A DNA stretch of 64,000 nt from an uncultured bacterium (GTDB lineage Bacteria; Bacillota; Clostridia; TANB77; CAG-508): the NCBI GenBank assembly GCA_905215935.1, contig CAJMRY010000001.1, forward strand, positions 321,809 through 385,808. The letters run 5' to 3'. Each line of letters opens with the position of its first letter. Within the stretch, counting starts at the first letter, position 1. Under the pieces are notes generated by a model that saw only the letters and a list, made by a program, of their open reading frames with translations, ran no database searches and was not told the origin of the DNA. The position numbers were made by a program, and so were the translations under genes. Below are positions 1-8,893 of the stretch, piece by piece.

Positions 1-397
1 AGTATATTAAAAGGACTAGATAAACAAGTAAAAGTAATGGGAATTAACATACTAGATTTAGTAACTAGTATAACATTTATTTATTTTTTACTTCCTATTA
101 AAGGAATTACTCGGATATATAATTGTAATTTTTATTAGTGAACTCTTAAATTGTTTACTTAGTTTAAAAGAACTTATAAAACAAACTAATCTCTCTATTG
201 ATTACAAAAATTGGATTATTATACCTATTATCTCAATTGTATTTTCATACTTACTTATAAAAGTTTTTGTAGATACATTTATAATAATGGTTCCTAACTT
301 AATCATTTGCATCATACTTTTCATTTTAATATATATATCATTTTTGTATATTCTTAATAAAATTACAAGAAAAAATATATATCAATCAATTAGTTAG
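1..397 (+). CDS. SpoVB/MurJ-like polysaccharide flippase, C-terminal part (5' end outside window; one in-frame CGG)
   Basis: The frame is open from base 1 and encodes several hydrophobic segments separated by short lysine-rich loops. It begins SILKGLDK and contains FIYFLLPIKG, which resembles the C-terminal half of stage V sporulation protein B and related MOP-superfamily lipid-linked oligosaccharide flippases. An in-frame CGG at 112-114 would cause a stop within a few codons. Skipping its C reads ATT-ACT-GGA-TAT and continues about 95 more codons to TAG at 395-397. The glycine follows the LLPIKG turn, as expected in this family. The N-terminal half is missing because of the window edge. The family call rests on hydropathy and short motifs only. 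Confidence 0.6.
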
Positions 398-466
398 GTG
401 GTAACATTGTATTGATTTATATTTCTAATAATGTTATTATAAAAAAAACGAAATTAGAGGTAATTT

Positions 467-1414
467 ATGCAAAAAGAAAATTTTAATTTTTATAGTCCTA
501 TAAATTTAAGATCATATAACTTAGAAAAAACGGTAAAAGAACAATTACAAATATTAGGCACATTAGATAATGTTACTCGAAAACACAGTGAAAATGTTGC
601 AAACTTAGTGTGCAGAATTTGCGAGTATTTACACTGTAAAAAAGACTTTACAGCATATTGTACAATATGTGCATATTTACATGATATAGGTAAATTAAAG
701 ATTCCAAGTTCAATATTACAAAAGCCATCTAAATTAACAGATGAAGAATATGAAATTATGAAAAAACATACACTCTATGGATATGAGATGTGCATAAAAG
801 ATGAAAAATTAAAGCCATATAGTGCAGGTACTCTTTACCACCACGAAGCATTAAATGGTTCTGGATATCCAAATGGTCTTACAAAAGATGAAATTCCATA
901 TGTTGCCCAAATTATAAGAGTAGCAGATGAATATGATGCAATCACTTCTAAAAGGCAATACAAAACACACATTAACATTTCGGAAACTCTTAATGAATTA
1001 ATTGAAGATTCTAAACCTGAAGACATAAAAAAGTCCATAGCATTAGATCAGTTAAATATGAATTATCAATTTGGTAAAATCAATTTAAAAGTATTAAAAG
1101 CTTTATTTAAAGTAGTTATAGATGATATATATTATGAAATAGATGGTCTTTACAAATATGTAAAATACTTAAATTCTCAAGTAAAAAGATTAAAACAAAT
1201 AGATGAATATAAAACTAAAATGGATTTATCACAATCTGATAAAAAGCGAAATTATTATATGAATGGAATAAAAATGCTTATTCAAGAAAACGAAGATTTA
1301 AATAATTACTTTTCTATTCTTTCAGAATATGAACATGCAATATCTATTCGTGAAGACAGAATAAATAAATTATATAAAGAAATTTCGGTTATAAAAAAAT
1401 TGCAGAAGAAATAA
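467..1414 (+). CDS. HD-GYP domain phosphodiesterase-like protein
   Basis: This 315-residue protein carries an HD-GYP domain. HDIGKLKIP is near residues 72-80, a YHHE metal-ligand motif near 124-127, GSGYPNGL near 131-138, and RVADEYDAITSKRQY follows, all in canonical order. Proteins with intact HD and GYP motifs usually hydrolyse cyclic di-GMP, but the substrate is inferred here. There is no receiver or membrane segment, so it is a cytosolic stand-alone domain. The last 120 residues are charged, probably helical, and may dimerise. An AGAGG site precedes the ATG. It stands alone between the flippase and a convergent gene. Confidence 0.85.
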   Translation: MQKENFNFYSPINLRSYNLEKTVKEQLQILGTLDNVTRKHSENVANLVCRICEYLHCKKDFTAYCTICAYLHDIGKLKIPSSILQKPSKLTDEEYEIMKKHTLYGYEMCIKDEKLKPYSAGTLYHHEALNGSGYPNGLTKDEIPYVAQIIRVADEYDAITSKRQYKTHINISETLNELIEDSKPEDIKKSIALDQLNMNYQFGKINLKVLKALFKVVIDDIYYEIDGLYKYVKYLNSQVKRLKQIDEYKTKMDLSQSDKKRNYYMNGIKMLIQENEDLNNYFSILSEYEHAISIREDRINKLYKEISVIKKLQKK

Positions 1415-1538
1415 AAATTAGTTAAATGAGTTATTATAAACCTTCTAGTAATTAATTCTAAATCACTCTAACTTTAATATAAATTATAAATATTATTAAT
1501 TAAAAGGACAATTCTGATTAATTTTTGGTATTGTCTTT

Positions 1539-2438
1539 TTATATATTTATAAATTTTTCTATAATTTCTACATCTTCTATTTTGTTAATTCCAAAATACT
1601 TCCTACCTAAATCCTTTATTGAGGCTCCTAAATGATAAATCTCCTTGTTATCTATTACTATAAATCTATCATGAAACTTATTTGTTTTAGAAACATTTAA
1701 TATTGGATATTCTTTATTGAATTTTTTTATATCTAATTTCTCAATATTACTTTTGTTTGATGTTAGTATAACTACTTCTACATTACTTTTCTTTTTGGTT
1801 AACATTTTTAAAATACTATCATCAATATAGTTATCTATAATTAGAATTTTATTATCTGCTTTTTTTATAATATCTATTATTATGCTATATGCATCATATA
1901 TTTGACCATCAAAGAAAATTTGTTGCTTTATATTTTCTTCTTGCTGTAATTGATTAAATACTTTATCAAATTTTTTATCATGTTCTAACAATTTATATTC
2001 AATATTGGTTAGCCTTTCAAATATCTGCCCATTGCACATTAAAAATTTTCTCATTTCTACAAAAGCTCGCATTATATTAACACTAACTTTTATAGCAATT
2101 TCATTCCTTAGTACTTCAGATAACATTGATATTCCTTGTTCGGTAAATACATATGGTAAATATTTTCGCGTTACATCACCATTATTAGCTTTTGTATTTA
2201 AGGTTCCAAATTGGAACCTTAAATTTCTAAATTCTATTTCTGTTAATTGAAAACAAAAATCCTCTGGAAATCTATCTATATTCCTTTTCACCGCTTTATT
2301 TATATTTTTAGTTGTATAATGATATAATATTGCCACATCACTATCCAACATAACTTGTTTGCCTCTTATTGTGTATATTAAATTTTTTATCTCTTCATTA
2401 GATAATTCTTTTTGACTGACTAATTCATTTTCTTCCAT
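1539..2438 (-). CDS. ORF6N-domain protein with C-terminal phospholipase D-like region
   Basis: This 299-residue protein has an N-terminal ORF6N domain (about residues 10-130), with GKQVMLDSDVAILY, RFPEDFCFQLT and LPYVFTEQGISMLS as its typical segments. This DNA-binding module is common on phages and accessory islands. A short predicted coiled coil lies around 135-165. The C-terminal third has alternating beta-like segments (ILIIDNYIDDSIL, VVILTS) and FHDRFIVIDNKEIYHLGASIKDLG, which resembles one HKD-type phospholipase D half-site lacking the standard lysine. It is probably an accessory gene, possibly defence-related. An AGGATGTG site precedes the ATG. Confidence 0.75.
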   Translation of the reverse strand: MEENELVSQKELSNEEIKNLIYTIRGKQVMLDSDVAILYHYTTKNINKAVKRNIDRFPEDFCFQLTEIEFRNLRFQFGTLNTKANNGDVTRKYLPYVFTEQGISMLSEVLRNEIAIKVSVNIMRAFVEMRKFLMCNGQIFERLTNIEYKLLEHDKKFDKVFNQLQQEENIKQQIFFDGQIYDAYSIIIDIIKKADNKILIIDNYIDDSILKMLTKKKSNVEVVILTSNKSNIEKLDIKKFNKEYPILNVSKTNKFHDRFIVIDNKEIYHLGASIKDLGRKYFGINKIEDVEIIEKFINI

Positions 2439-2585
2439 GATATCACATCCTTTTTTTGCATATTACAGAACATTCATTTGTATATATTAAGACTATTCAA
2501 CTATTTATTTTAAAATTGATTACAAGAAGATACTTTAACATTTATATATATGAAGTTTTGACAGCTTATTTTAAAGCACTCATAA

Positions 2586-2622
2586 TAAAAAATGCCCTCT
2601 TTAAAAAAAGAGAACATTTTTA
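2586..2622 (-). terminator. Rho-independent terminator downstream of endoA
   Basis: An imperfect hairpin (AAAATGCCCTCTTT paired with AAAGAGAACATTTT) lies just after the stop of the MazF-like gene on the minus strand and ends in a U-rich run. Confidence 0.6.
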
Positions 2623-2640
2623 ATTATATATACGAAAACC

Positions 2641-2991
2641 TCAATCTCCTAAACCAAAACTAATTCCTAATGCACTATTTATCTTGTTCATAACAGACTC
2701 ATCATCTATATGACCAATTTTTTCTTTTAATCTACTTTTATCGATTGTTCTTATCTGTTCTGCTAAAACAACCGATTCTGCTTTAAGTCCACAGTTTTCT
2801 GGCCCTATTTCTATATGAGTTGGTAACCTATTTTTTCCAAGTTGAGATGTAATAGCTGCTGCTATTACTGTGGGACTGTGCTTATTTCCCACATCATTTT
2901 GAATTATAACTACAGGTCTTATACCTCCTTGTTCTGATCCAACTACAGGACTTAAATCAGCATAAAACATATCTCCTCTTTTTACTATCAT
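2641..2991 (-). CDS. ndoA: EndoA/MazF-family endoribonuclease toxin
   Basis: This 116-residue protein matches the MazF/PemK/NdoA family end to end. It opens with IVKRGDMFYADLSPVVGSEQ, followed by GGIRPVVIIQND, TVIAAAITS and VLAEQIRTIDKSRL. These are the RNA-binding and catalytic segments of sequence-specific mRNA interferases such as Bacillus subtilis EndoA. No MazE/EndoAI antitoxin ORF is visible beside it. The upstream minus-strand gene encodes a membrane-anchored LolA/GerS-like protein. In Clostridia this toxin often sits near alanine racemase and germination genes, which agrees with that neighbour. A GGAG site precedes the ATG. Confidence 0.9.
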   Translation of the reverse strand: MIVKRGDMFYADLSPVVGSEQGGIRPVVIIQNDVGNKHSPTVIAAAITSQLGKNRLPTHIEIGPENCGLKAESVVLAEQIRTIDKSRLKEKIGHIDDESVMNKINSALGISFGLGD

Positions 2992-3088
2992 CTTACTCCA
3001 CTCCCAGTATTTGTATATCTATAATCTTATTTAATTGATATATTTAAATATTAGTTTTTTAAGATAAAATGATAGCTCAAATAATACT

Positions 3089-3767
3089 TTAAAAATCTTT
3101 TATTTCTATATTCTTAAGTCTAAACGCTAAAACCTCTTCCTTACTTAAACTATCTATTTCTATCTCTTTATATGATATGTAAATTATAGTTTTTTTGTTA
3201 ACATCTTGTATTAACATTCTAGTTGGCTTGTAGGTTTTATTGTCAATATATAACTTTTTATATGATATATATTTATTATCTTTTTCTACTTTTGTTTCCA
3301 TTACGATTTCATTATTTTCTTCCTTAATGCTTTTATCATTACAACTTTTGTAATCTTTTATAAAACTTCCGAATCCATAAGCAATTATCAACCATATACT
3401 GGTAATTTTCGTATATACTGCTTAGTCCTAAATTAGAATTATTAATTGTTAAACTTGAGCCATTATATATAGTTTCAATTCCCTTTATATTACTTGGCTC
3501 TATAACCTCTTGTTTTGATATATTGGGTGATGCATACTTTTGCATTAATACATACTTATTTTCGTTTTTATTGCTTACTACTTCTACTTCTATTCTTGCC
3601 TTATATGAACTAATATTTAAAATATATTCCTCAATTTGCTCAATTGATTTATTAGTTATATTATTTCCAATATTAATATTTTTATAATTATTTTTTATAA
3701 AAAAGAAAACTATAATTGCAATAACTATTAACCCCAAAATAAATATAATTCCTTTTTTACTTTTCAT
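3089..3767 (-). CDS. Membrane-anchored LolA-like protein, possibly GerS-related (one in-frame CGG)
   Basis: After the CGG at 3369-3371 is resolved by skipping its C, the gene encodes one 225-residue protein. An N-terminal membrane anchor (about residues 5-24) precedes an extracytoplasmic beta-rich region that includes YKARIEVEVVSNKNENKY and GIETIYNGSSLTINNSNLG. This resembles LolA-fold proteins such as the clostridial germination lipoprotein GerS. No lipobox cysteine is visible, so it is an uncleaved anchor rather than a clear lipoprotein. Read conventionally, the protein would end about ten residues after the CGG. The skip gives LWI-G-SFIKDYKS and rejoins an 80-residue C-terminal half. GerS relatedness is an inference. 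Confidence 0.6.
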
Positions 3768-3806
3768 TTTTAATCCCCTTCTTTCATGCTATAAAATAAA
3801 AAAGTA

Positions 3807-3894
3807 GCTGTAAAAAAGTATTTATTCAAAATTTACAATCACAAACCCACATGGGTGACATTGTAAAATTGAAAAATTTTGAGTTTTTTACAGC
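3807..3894 (-). terminator. Long nested hairpin between dusB and the GerS-like gene
   Basis: Outer arms GCTGTAAAAAA and TTTTTTACAGC enclose a second paired segment (TTCAAAATT/AATTTTGAG), a third (TTTACAAT/ATTGTAAA) and an inner ACCCA/TGGGT stem. On the minus strand it is followed by a U-rich tract, consistent with a terminator after dusB. Its near-palindromic length, about 90 bases, also fits a small repeat element or structured RNA. Confidence 0.55.
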
Positions 3895-3911
3895 CCCTTT
3901 TTCATTTATAT

Positions 3912-4889
3912 TCATATTAATTTAAAGTATTCTTCAAGACAATCTATAACTTCTTGTTTTGTTTTTAATATATTTATTTTTTCTCTTATTCTACTTGCAT
4001 CTTTTAAATTCTTAATATACCAACTAAGGTGTTTTCTCATCTCTTTAACTCCAATATCTTCTCCCTTTTCTTCTACTTCTAAATTAATATGTTCTATTAT
4101 TAATTTAAGTTTTTGTCTATTACTTGGAAATGAAGAATCATATGTTCCATTATTTAGATAATCTATAATATGCTTAAAAATCCATGGATTTCCAAGTGAT
4201 GCTCTTCCTATCATAATTCCATCTACATTTGTCTGCTCGAAAATTTTTAAAGCATCTTCTGGTGATTTTATATCTCCATTACCTATACATGGAATGTTAA
4301 CACTCTGTTTTACTTCTTTTATTATATCCCAATCCGCTTTTCCAGAATAAAATTCGTCTCTAGTTCTTCCATGAATTGTTATACCAGAAGCTCCTGCCTT
4401 TTCAATTATTTTTGCTGCTTCTTTTGCAACTATATTTTCACTATTCCATCCTTTTCTAATTTTTACTGTTACCGGAATCTTAGACACTGCTGTTACAGCT
4501 GTTACAATTTCTCCTACTAAATCAAGATTAAGTAATAATCTACTTCCATCACCATTTTTTACTACTTTCGGTGCTGGACATCCCATATTGATATCTATAA
4601 TATCTGCTTTATCTTGCAGAAACTTAGCAGCATATACCATAGATTCTACATCACTACCAAATATTTGAACAGCTATTGGTCTTTTCTCATTTTTCATGTT
4701 TAAAAGTTTTTTTGTCTTTTCATCACCATAAAAAAGAGCTTTAGCACTTACCATTTCTGTATACACTAAACCAGGATTAAACTTTTTGGTCAAATATCTA
4801 AATGGCAGGTCTGTTATACCTGCCATTGGTGCTAATAATATGTTATTTTCTAATACTACATTTCCTATTTTTAAAGGTTTTATATACAT
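3912..4889 (-). CDS. dusB: tRNA-dihydrouridine synthase DusB
   Basis: This 325-residue flavoenzyme reduces uridines in the tRNA D-loop. The TIM-barrel signature LLAPMAGITDLPFRYL lies near the N-terminus. DINMGCPAPKVVKNGDGSRL carries the catalytic cysteine near residue 104. TVKIRKGW, GITIHGRTRDEFYSG, CIGNGDI and DGIMIGRASLGNPWIF follow in family order, and the length is normal. In many Firmicutes dusB lies next to cell-wall or translation genes; here it follows rodA on the same strand with about 70 bases between. A GAGG site precedes the ATG. It contains no in-frame CGG. Confidence 0.95.
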   Translation of the reverse strand: MYIKPLKIGNVVLENNILLAPMAGITDLPFRYLTKKFNPGLVYTEMVSAKALFYGDEKTKKLLNMKNEKRPIAVQIFGSDVESMVYAAKFLQDKADIIDINMGCPAPKVVKNGDGSRLLLNLDLVGEIVTAVTAVSKIPVTVKIRKGWNSENIVAKEAAKIIEKAGASGITIHGRTRDEFYSGKADWDIIKEVKQSVNIPCIGNGDIKSPEDALKIFEQTNVDGIMIGRASLGNPWIFKHIIDYLNNGTYDSSFPSNRQKLKLIIEHINLEVEEKGEDIGVKEMRKHLSWYIKNLKDASRIREKINILKTKQEVIDCLEEYFKLI

Positions 4890-4958
4890 TTTTATCTTCC
4901 TCTACTTATTATTAGTTATACTGCTTTATTTATAGATAAAGCAGTAAACTTTCCTTAC

Positions 4959-6065
4959 CTATTCTATAAAAATTGCTTTTTTTCTTCTTGCACTTATATT
5001 TAATAATAAACCTACAAGTACAAAATTTGTTAATAGTGAACTTCCTCCATAACTTACAAATGGAAGTGGGACACCTGTTATTGGTAAAAGTCCCATTGTC
5101 ATTCCTATATTTTCTAACATATGAAACATAAAAATACCTGCTATTCCCATTGCAATATATGAACCCAAGTCATCTTTTGCAGTTTTGGCAACATATATTG
5201 CCTTTGTAATTAGTATTACATATAAAACAATAACACCTGAACCTATAACAAATCCCATTTCTTCACCAATTACGGAGAAAATAAAATCTGTTGTTTTAGG
5301 ATATAAGAATCCTAATTGTGTTTGGTTACCTTTTGTAACACCCATTCCAAAAACTTGTCCTGCTCCTATTGCAAGTTTTGATTGTATAACATTATATCCT
5401 GCTCCTCTTGGATCTAAGTTAGGATTTAAAAAAACATCAATTCTTGTCTTTGCATGTTCTGGTAATACAAAAAAATATAATAATGGAACAATAACTACAA
5501 TAGATAAAATTGCTCCTATAATATATTTTTTATTAATTCCTGAAACAAAAAGCATAAAAATAGTTGCGACTAAAAAAGCAAGTGCTGTACCATAATCTGG
5601 TTGTTTTATTATTAATAATACTGGAACTGCTACAATTAGTAAAACTAAAAATAATTTTAGTGGTTTACTAATATTATCTTTGTTTTCTTTTTGTACTCTA
5701 ACAATTCCCTTTGACAGTAATAGTATAACAAATATTTTAGCAAATTCTGCTGGTTGAAAAGAAAATGGTCCTATATCAAACCAACTTGTTGCACCATTAA
5801 CCGGTGTGGTAAATAGTACTAAAACTAATAATACAAGTATAATACCATATCCAATTTGAGATACATTTGTAATTAGTTCATAATCTATCTCAATAATAAT
5901 TATTACAATTGGTATACTAATTAATAACCACATTACTTGTTTTTTTAATTCGTCAAATCCTGACTCCAGAGTTGATGAATATAAAGCTACCATACCTATT
6001 CCAATTAGTAGAATAGTACAAATTAAAATACCCCATTCGATATTTTTTAATAATTTTTTCTTCAT
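4959..6065 (-). CDS. rodA: RodA/FtsW-family SEDS peptidoglycan polymerase
   Basis: This 368-residue polytopic protein has about ten membrane segments and typical SEDS motifs: LYSSTLESG near the N-terminus, GATSWFDIGPFSFQPAEFAK (the conserved WFxxGPFxxQPSEhxK region) near 95-115, KQPDYGTALAFL, and the C-terminal GLLPITGVPLPFVSYGGSSLL. SEDS proteins polymerise lipid II glycan strands with a partner PBP. The position directly downstream of minD-minE on the same strand, as in other clostridial min loci, favours RodA over FtsW. It is normal in length and has no in-frame CGG. A GGAG site precedes the ATG. Confidence 0.9.
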   Translation of the reverse strand: MKKKLLKNIEWGILICTILLIGIGMVALYSSTLESGFDELKKQVMWLLISIPIVIIIIEIDYELITNVSQIGYGIILVLLVLVLFTTPVNGATSWFDIGPFSFQPAEFAKIFVILLLSKGIVRVQKENKDNISKPLKLFLVLLIVAVPVLLIIKQPDYGTALAFLVATIFMLFVSGINKKYIIGAILSIVVIVPLLYFFVLPEHAKTRIDVFLNPNLDPRGAGYNVIQSKLAIGAGQVFGMGVTKGNQTQLGFLYPKTTDFIFSVIGEEMGFVIGSGVIVLYVILITKAIYVAKTAKDDLGSYIAMGIAGIFMFHMLENIGMTMGLLPITGVPLPFVSYGGSSLLTNFVLVGLLLNISARRKKAIFIE

Positions 6066-6091
6066 ATTACAATCTCCAAAATATATTTAAG

Positions 6092-6793
6092 TTATGCCTT
6101 CTTTTTAGAAGCAGTTTTTTTAGTAGCTTTTTTGGTTGATGTGGTAGATGCTTTTTTTGATGTTATGTTTTTCTTTGTATTTTCTTTAATATCTTTTTCT
6201 TTAGAACTTTCCTTATTTTCTTTTTCAATTATTTCTGGCTCTTTTAATTTATCTTCTTCATTTTTCTGGTTCTTATTTTGAGATTCATTATTCTTATCTT
6301 TTTTGTCATTTTCCTGATTCTCATTTTTTTCATTATCTTGACTATTTTCTTTACCCTCTTGTTTTTCCTCTGCTTTCTTAGAATCATTATTTACATCATT
6401 ATTTATTTCTGATTTATCTTCTATTTTGGATTGATTCTTCTTTGAAGTTTTTTCTTCTTTTTTATTATTAGACTCATCTTTTTCCATATTTTTGTTTTCA
6501 TTTTTTATGCTAACAATAGGAATATTTGCATATAAAGCTGGTGCACCAGATGTACCATCTTCATTTGTTTTATTCGTTAATCTAACATCTATTTCACTTT
6601 CATCAACAGTAATATATTTCTTTATTACATCTATTATTTCTTGTTTCATCATTTCTAAAAAGTCTGCAGATACATTTGCTCTATCTTGCATAAGCACCAA
6701 GTGTAATCTTTCTTTTGCCATATCTTTTGATTTTGTATCTTGCAATTCTGCTTTACCAAACTTCTTAAAAAAACTAATTATGCCTTCAAACAT
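6092..6793 (-). CDS. minE: MinE cell-division topological factor with long lysine-rich C-terminal tail
   Basis: The start chosen is the ATG after GGAGGGAATAAGC, giving 233 residues. The first ~90 are a recognisable MinE: FFKKFGKAELQDTKSKDMAK (membrane-targeting/linker region), RLHLVLMQDRANVSADFLEM (the MinD-contact strand/helix), then IIDVIKKYITVDESEIDVRL. MinE normally ends here at about 85-90 residues. This protein continues with about 140 residues of low-complexity K/E/N/D/Q sequence and ends in STTSTKKATKKTASKKKA, a histone H1-like basic tail. The tail probably remains disordered. It could bind nucleoid DNA, RNA or anionic membrane, but nothing in the sequence proves this. minD lies immediately upstream and no minC is seen in the window. 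Confidence 0.85.
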   Translation of the reverse strand: MFEGIISFFKKFGKAELQDTKSKDMAKERLHLVLMQDRANVSADFLEMMKQEIIDVIKKYITVDESEIDVRLTNKTNEDGTSGAPALYANIPIVSIKNENKNMEKDESNNKKEEKTSKKNQSKIEDKSEINNDVNNDSKKAEEKQEGKENSQDNEKNENQENDKKDKNNESQNKNQKNEEDKLKEPEIIEKENKESSKEKDIKENTKKNITSKKASTTSTKKATKKTASKKKA

Positions 6794-6817
6794 GCTTATT
6801 CCCTCCACTATTGGTAA

Positions 6818-7612
6818 CTATTTTCTTCTAAAAAAACTTAATATTTTAGCAAAAAATCCTTCATCTCTACCAGGAATTGTAACTTCAATATTATCGCCTA
6901 AAACTCTTCTAGCAATTTCTATATATGCTTTTCCTGATGGTGCTTTTTTGTTTGAAACTGCAGGTTCACCTTTATTTGTTTGTGTAATTATGTATTCATC
7001 ATCTGGTATAACACCAATTAAATCTATAGAAAGCAAATCAACAATGTCATCAACATCCATCATTTCCCCTCTTTTTACCATATTAGGTCTTAGCCTGTTA
7101 ATAATAAGCTCAGGATTTTTTATTTCAGAGGCTTCTAAGAGTCCAATAATTCTATCTGCGTCACGTATAGATGATATTTCTGCTGTTGTAACAACAATAG
7201 CTCTATCTGCACCAGCAATAGCATTTTTGAAACCTTGTTCTATACCAGCTGGACAATCTATTAATATATAATCAAATTCCTCTTTTAGTTTACTTGTAAG
7301 TTCTTTCATTTGTTCTTCATTTACTGCACTTTTATCTCTTGTTTGAGCTGCTGGAAGTAAAAAAAGCTCATTAAAACGCTTATCTTTTATTAAAGCTTGT
7401 CTTAATTTACACTTTTCCTCTACAACATCTACTATATCGTATACTATTCTATTTTCTAATCCCATTACTACATCTAAATTTCTAAGTCCTATATCAGTAT
7501 CTACTAATACTACCTTTTTCCCATTTAGTGCTAGTGCAGAACCTAGATTAGCTGTAGTTGTTGTTTTTCCTACTCCACCTTTTCCAGATGTTACAACTAT
7601 AACTTCTCCCAT
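6818..7612 (-). CDS. minD: Septum-site determining ATPase MinD
   Basis: This 264-residue ParA-type ATPase has the deviant Walker A SGKGGVGKTTTTANLG at the N-terminus, switch I/Walker A' DTDIGLRNLDVVMGL, and Walker B YILIDCPAGIEQGF. It ends in an amphipathic membrane-targeting helix (EGFFAKILSFFRRK). With MinE it forms the membrane-associated oscillator or gradient that positions the septum. It starts the minD-minE-rodA transcription unit on the minus strand and diverges from the POR operon across a 318-base intergenic region. An AGGAGG site precedes the ATG. Confidence 0.95.
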   Translation of the reverse strand: MGEVIVVTSGKGGVGKTTTTANLGSALALNGKKVVLVDTDIGLRNLDVVMGLENRIVYDIVDVVEEKCKLRQALIKDKRFNELFLLPAAQTRDKSAVNEEQMKELTSKLKEEFDYILIDCPAGIEQGFKNAIAGADRAIVVTTAEISSIRDADRIIGLLEASEIKNPELIINRLRPNMVKRGEMMDVDDIVDLLSIDLIGVIPDDEYIITQTNKGEPAVSNKKAPSGKAYIEIARRVLGDNIEVTIPGRDEGFFAKILSFFRRK

Positions 7613-7743
7613 AAACTATTTTTCCTCCTTAGGTTACTTAAGCTCTTGTGTAGTAACCATATTTTTTACTATAATATATTATCCTGAAAATGGCAAAAAG
7701 TCAAGTTAAACGGCAAAAAAAGAACATTTGTCCCGTCCATAAT

Positions 7744-7794
7744 GGTTACTAGTCAACGTTAATTTTCAAAACACATATAAAATTAGTCCGTAGG
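7744..7794 (+). repeat. Dispersed repeat A, copy 1
   Basis: About 50 bases beginning GGTTACTAGTCAACG and ending TTAGTCCGTAGG align, with roughly a quarter of bases different, to 39179-39230. Both copies are intergenic. The remaining intergenic sequence between minD and porG holds the POR promoter. Confidence 0.5.
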
Positions 7795-7864
7795 CTGTTT
7801 TAATTGTTTAGGCTACCTGGTTCTAGTTACAAGTTAATGGTCCCCTTTACTCCTCCTTTTTAGC

Positions 7865-7893
7865 TTGACATTCATATGTTTTAGGCATATACT
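7865..7893 (+). promoter_or_regulatory. Sigma-A-type promoter of the POR operon
   Basis: TTGACA (7865-7870), a 17-base spacer and TATACT (7888-7893) form a near-consensus promoter. A strong AAGGAGG site follows, then the porG ATG. Confidence 0.75.
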
Positions 7894-7930
7894 TTAGTAA
7901 AATTATAGCTAAGGAGGTTAGAAAAAACAA

Positions 7931-8512
7931 ATGAATGATTTAATTGAAATTAGATGGCATGGTAGAGGTGGCCAAGGTGCAAAGACAGCATCACTTTTAC
8001 TTGCAGATGCAGCATTTAATACTGGTAAATATATTCAAGGTTTTCCAGAATATGGACCAGAAAGAATGGGTGCACCTATTACTGCATACAATCGTATCGC
8101 TAATACCCCTATTCGTATTCATAGCAATATTTATGAACCTGATTATGTTGTTGTCGTAGATGATACATTATTAGAATCTATAAATGTAACTGCTGGTTTA
8201 AAAGAATCTGGTGCAATTGTTATAAATACAACTAAAGATGCAGATTATCTAAAAAACGTACTAAAAGATTATAAAGGAAATATATATACAATCGATGCAA
8301 GAAAAGTATCTATGGAGGCTCTTGGAAAATATTTTCCTAATACCCCAATGCTTGCTGCTATTGTTAAAGTTAGCAATATTATGACAGATGAAGAACTTCT
8401 AAATGATATGGAAGCTTCTTTTAAGCACAAATTTGCTAAAAAACCTGAAGTAATTGAAGGAAACATGAAAGCATTAAGTTTGGCTTTAAAAGAAGTAAAA
8501 AAGGTACAATAA
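7931..8512 (+). CDS. porG: Pyruvate/2-oxoacid:ferredoxin oxidoreductase gamma subunit
   Basis: This 193-residue protein matches the gamma (PorC/PorG) subunit family. The N-terminal EIRWHGRGGQGAKTASLLLA is diagnostic, and GFPEYGPERMGAPITAYNRI follows near residues 37-56. In the four-subunit enzyme this polypeptide helps bind coenzyme A and completes the catalytic assembly that oxidatively decarboxylates 2-oxoacids to acyl-CoA with ferredoxin reduction. It is the first gene of a gamma-delta-alpha-beta operon, the order typical of ancestral four-subunit PORs. A consensus promoter and an AAGGAGG site lie directly upstream. Confidence 0.92.
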   Translation: MNDLIEIRWHGRGGQGAKTASLLLADAAFNTGKYIQGFPEYGPERMGAPITAYNRIANTPIRIHSNIYEPDYVVVVDDTLLESINVTAGLKESGAIVINTTKDADYLKNVLKDYKGNIYTIDARKVSMEALGKYFPNTPMLAAIVKVSNIMTDEELLNDMEASFKHKFAKKPEVIEGNMKALSLALKEVKKVQ

Positions 8513-8587
8513 AATTAGACACGTAAAAATCTAAAAGAATGGGTAAAATAAAAACCTAAAAATCTAAAAGAAAAGGAGTTAAAAGAT

Positions 8588-8893
8588 ATGTCTGAAAATA
8601 TTAATATACATACACCAGCAAATAAATTAACTATTGGTGGAAATATATACGAAGCTGGAAATGCAAAAGAATTTAAAACAGGCGATTGGAGATCTATAAG
8701 ACCAGTATACATATCTGAAAAATGTAAACAATGTGGTCTATGCTTCCCAGTATGTCCTGATGATGCAATTCCAGTTAATAAAGATCAAAAAAGAGAAGAC
8801 TTTAACTACGATTACTGTAAAGGTTGCGGAGTATGTGCTAGGGTCTGTCCTTTTAAAGCAATTGAAATGAAAGAAGAAGGAGGTAACAATTAA
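8588..8893 (+). CDS. porD: Pyruvate/2-oxoacid:ferredoxin oxidoreductase delta subunit (2x 4Fe-4S)
   Basis: This 101-residue ferredoxin-like subunit carries two CxxCxxCxxxCP clusters: CKQCGLCFPVCPDDAI and CKGCGVCARVCPFKAI. Its N-terminal segment (GDWRSIRPVYISEKC) is typical of PorD. It relays electrons from the TPP-bound intermediate in PorAB to soluble ferredoxin. Its stop is followed immediately by the porA ATG, so the two are translationally coupled. A TGC-GGA at 8826-8831 contains an out-of-frame CGGA that needs no shift, a useful internal control for the CGG observation. Confidence 0.93.
   Translation: MSENINIHTPANKLTIGGNIYEAGNAKEFKTGDWRSIRPVYISEKCKQCGLCFPVCPDDAIPVNKDQKREDFNYDYCKGCGVCARVCPFKAIEMKEEGGNN

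Noticed and set aside
3807..3894. tRNA gene
   Set aside because: The nested stems do not form a cloverleaf and lack GTTC and acceptor features.
8826..8831. TGC-GGA in porD as a frameshift site because it contains CGGA
   Set aside because: The CGG is not in frame and the gene is intact. Many similar strings show that phase, not the tetranucleotide alone, matters.
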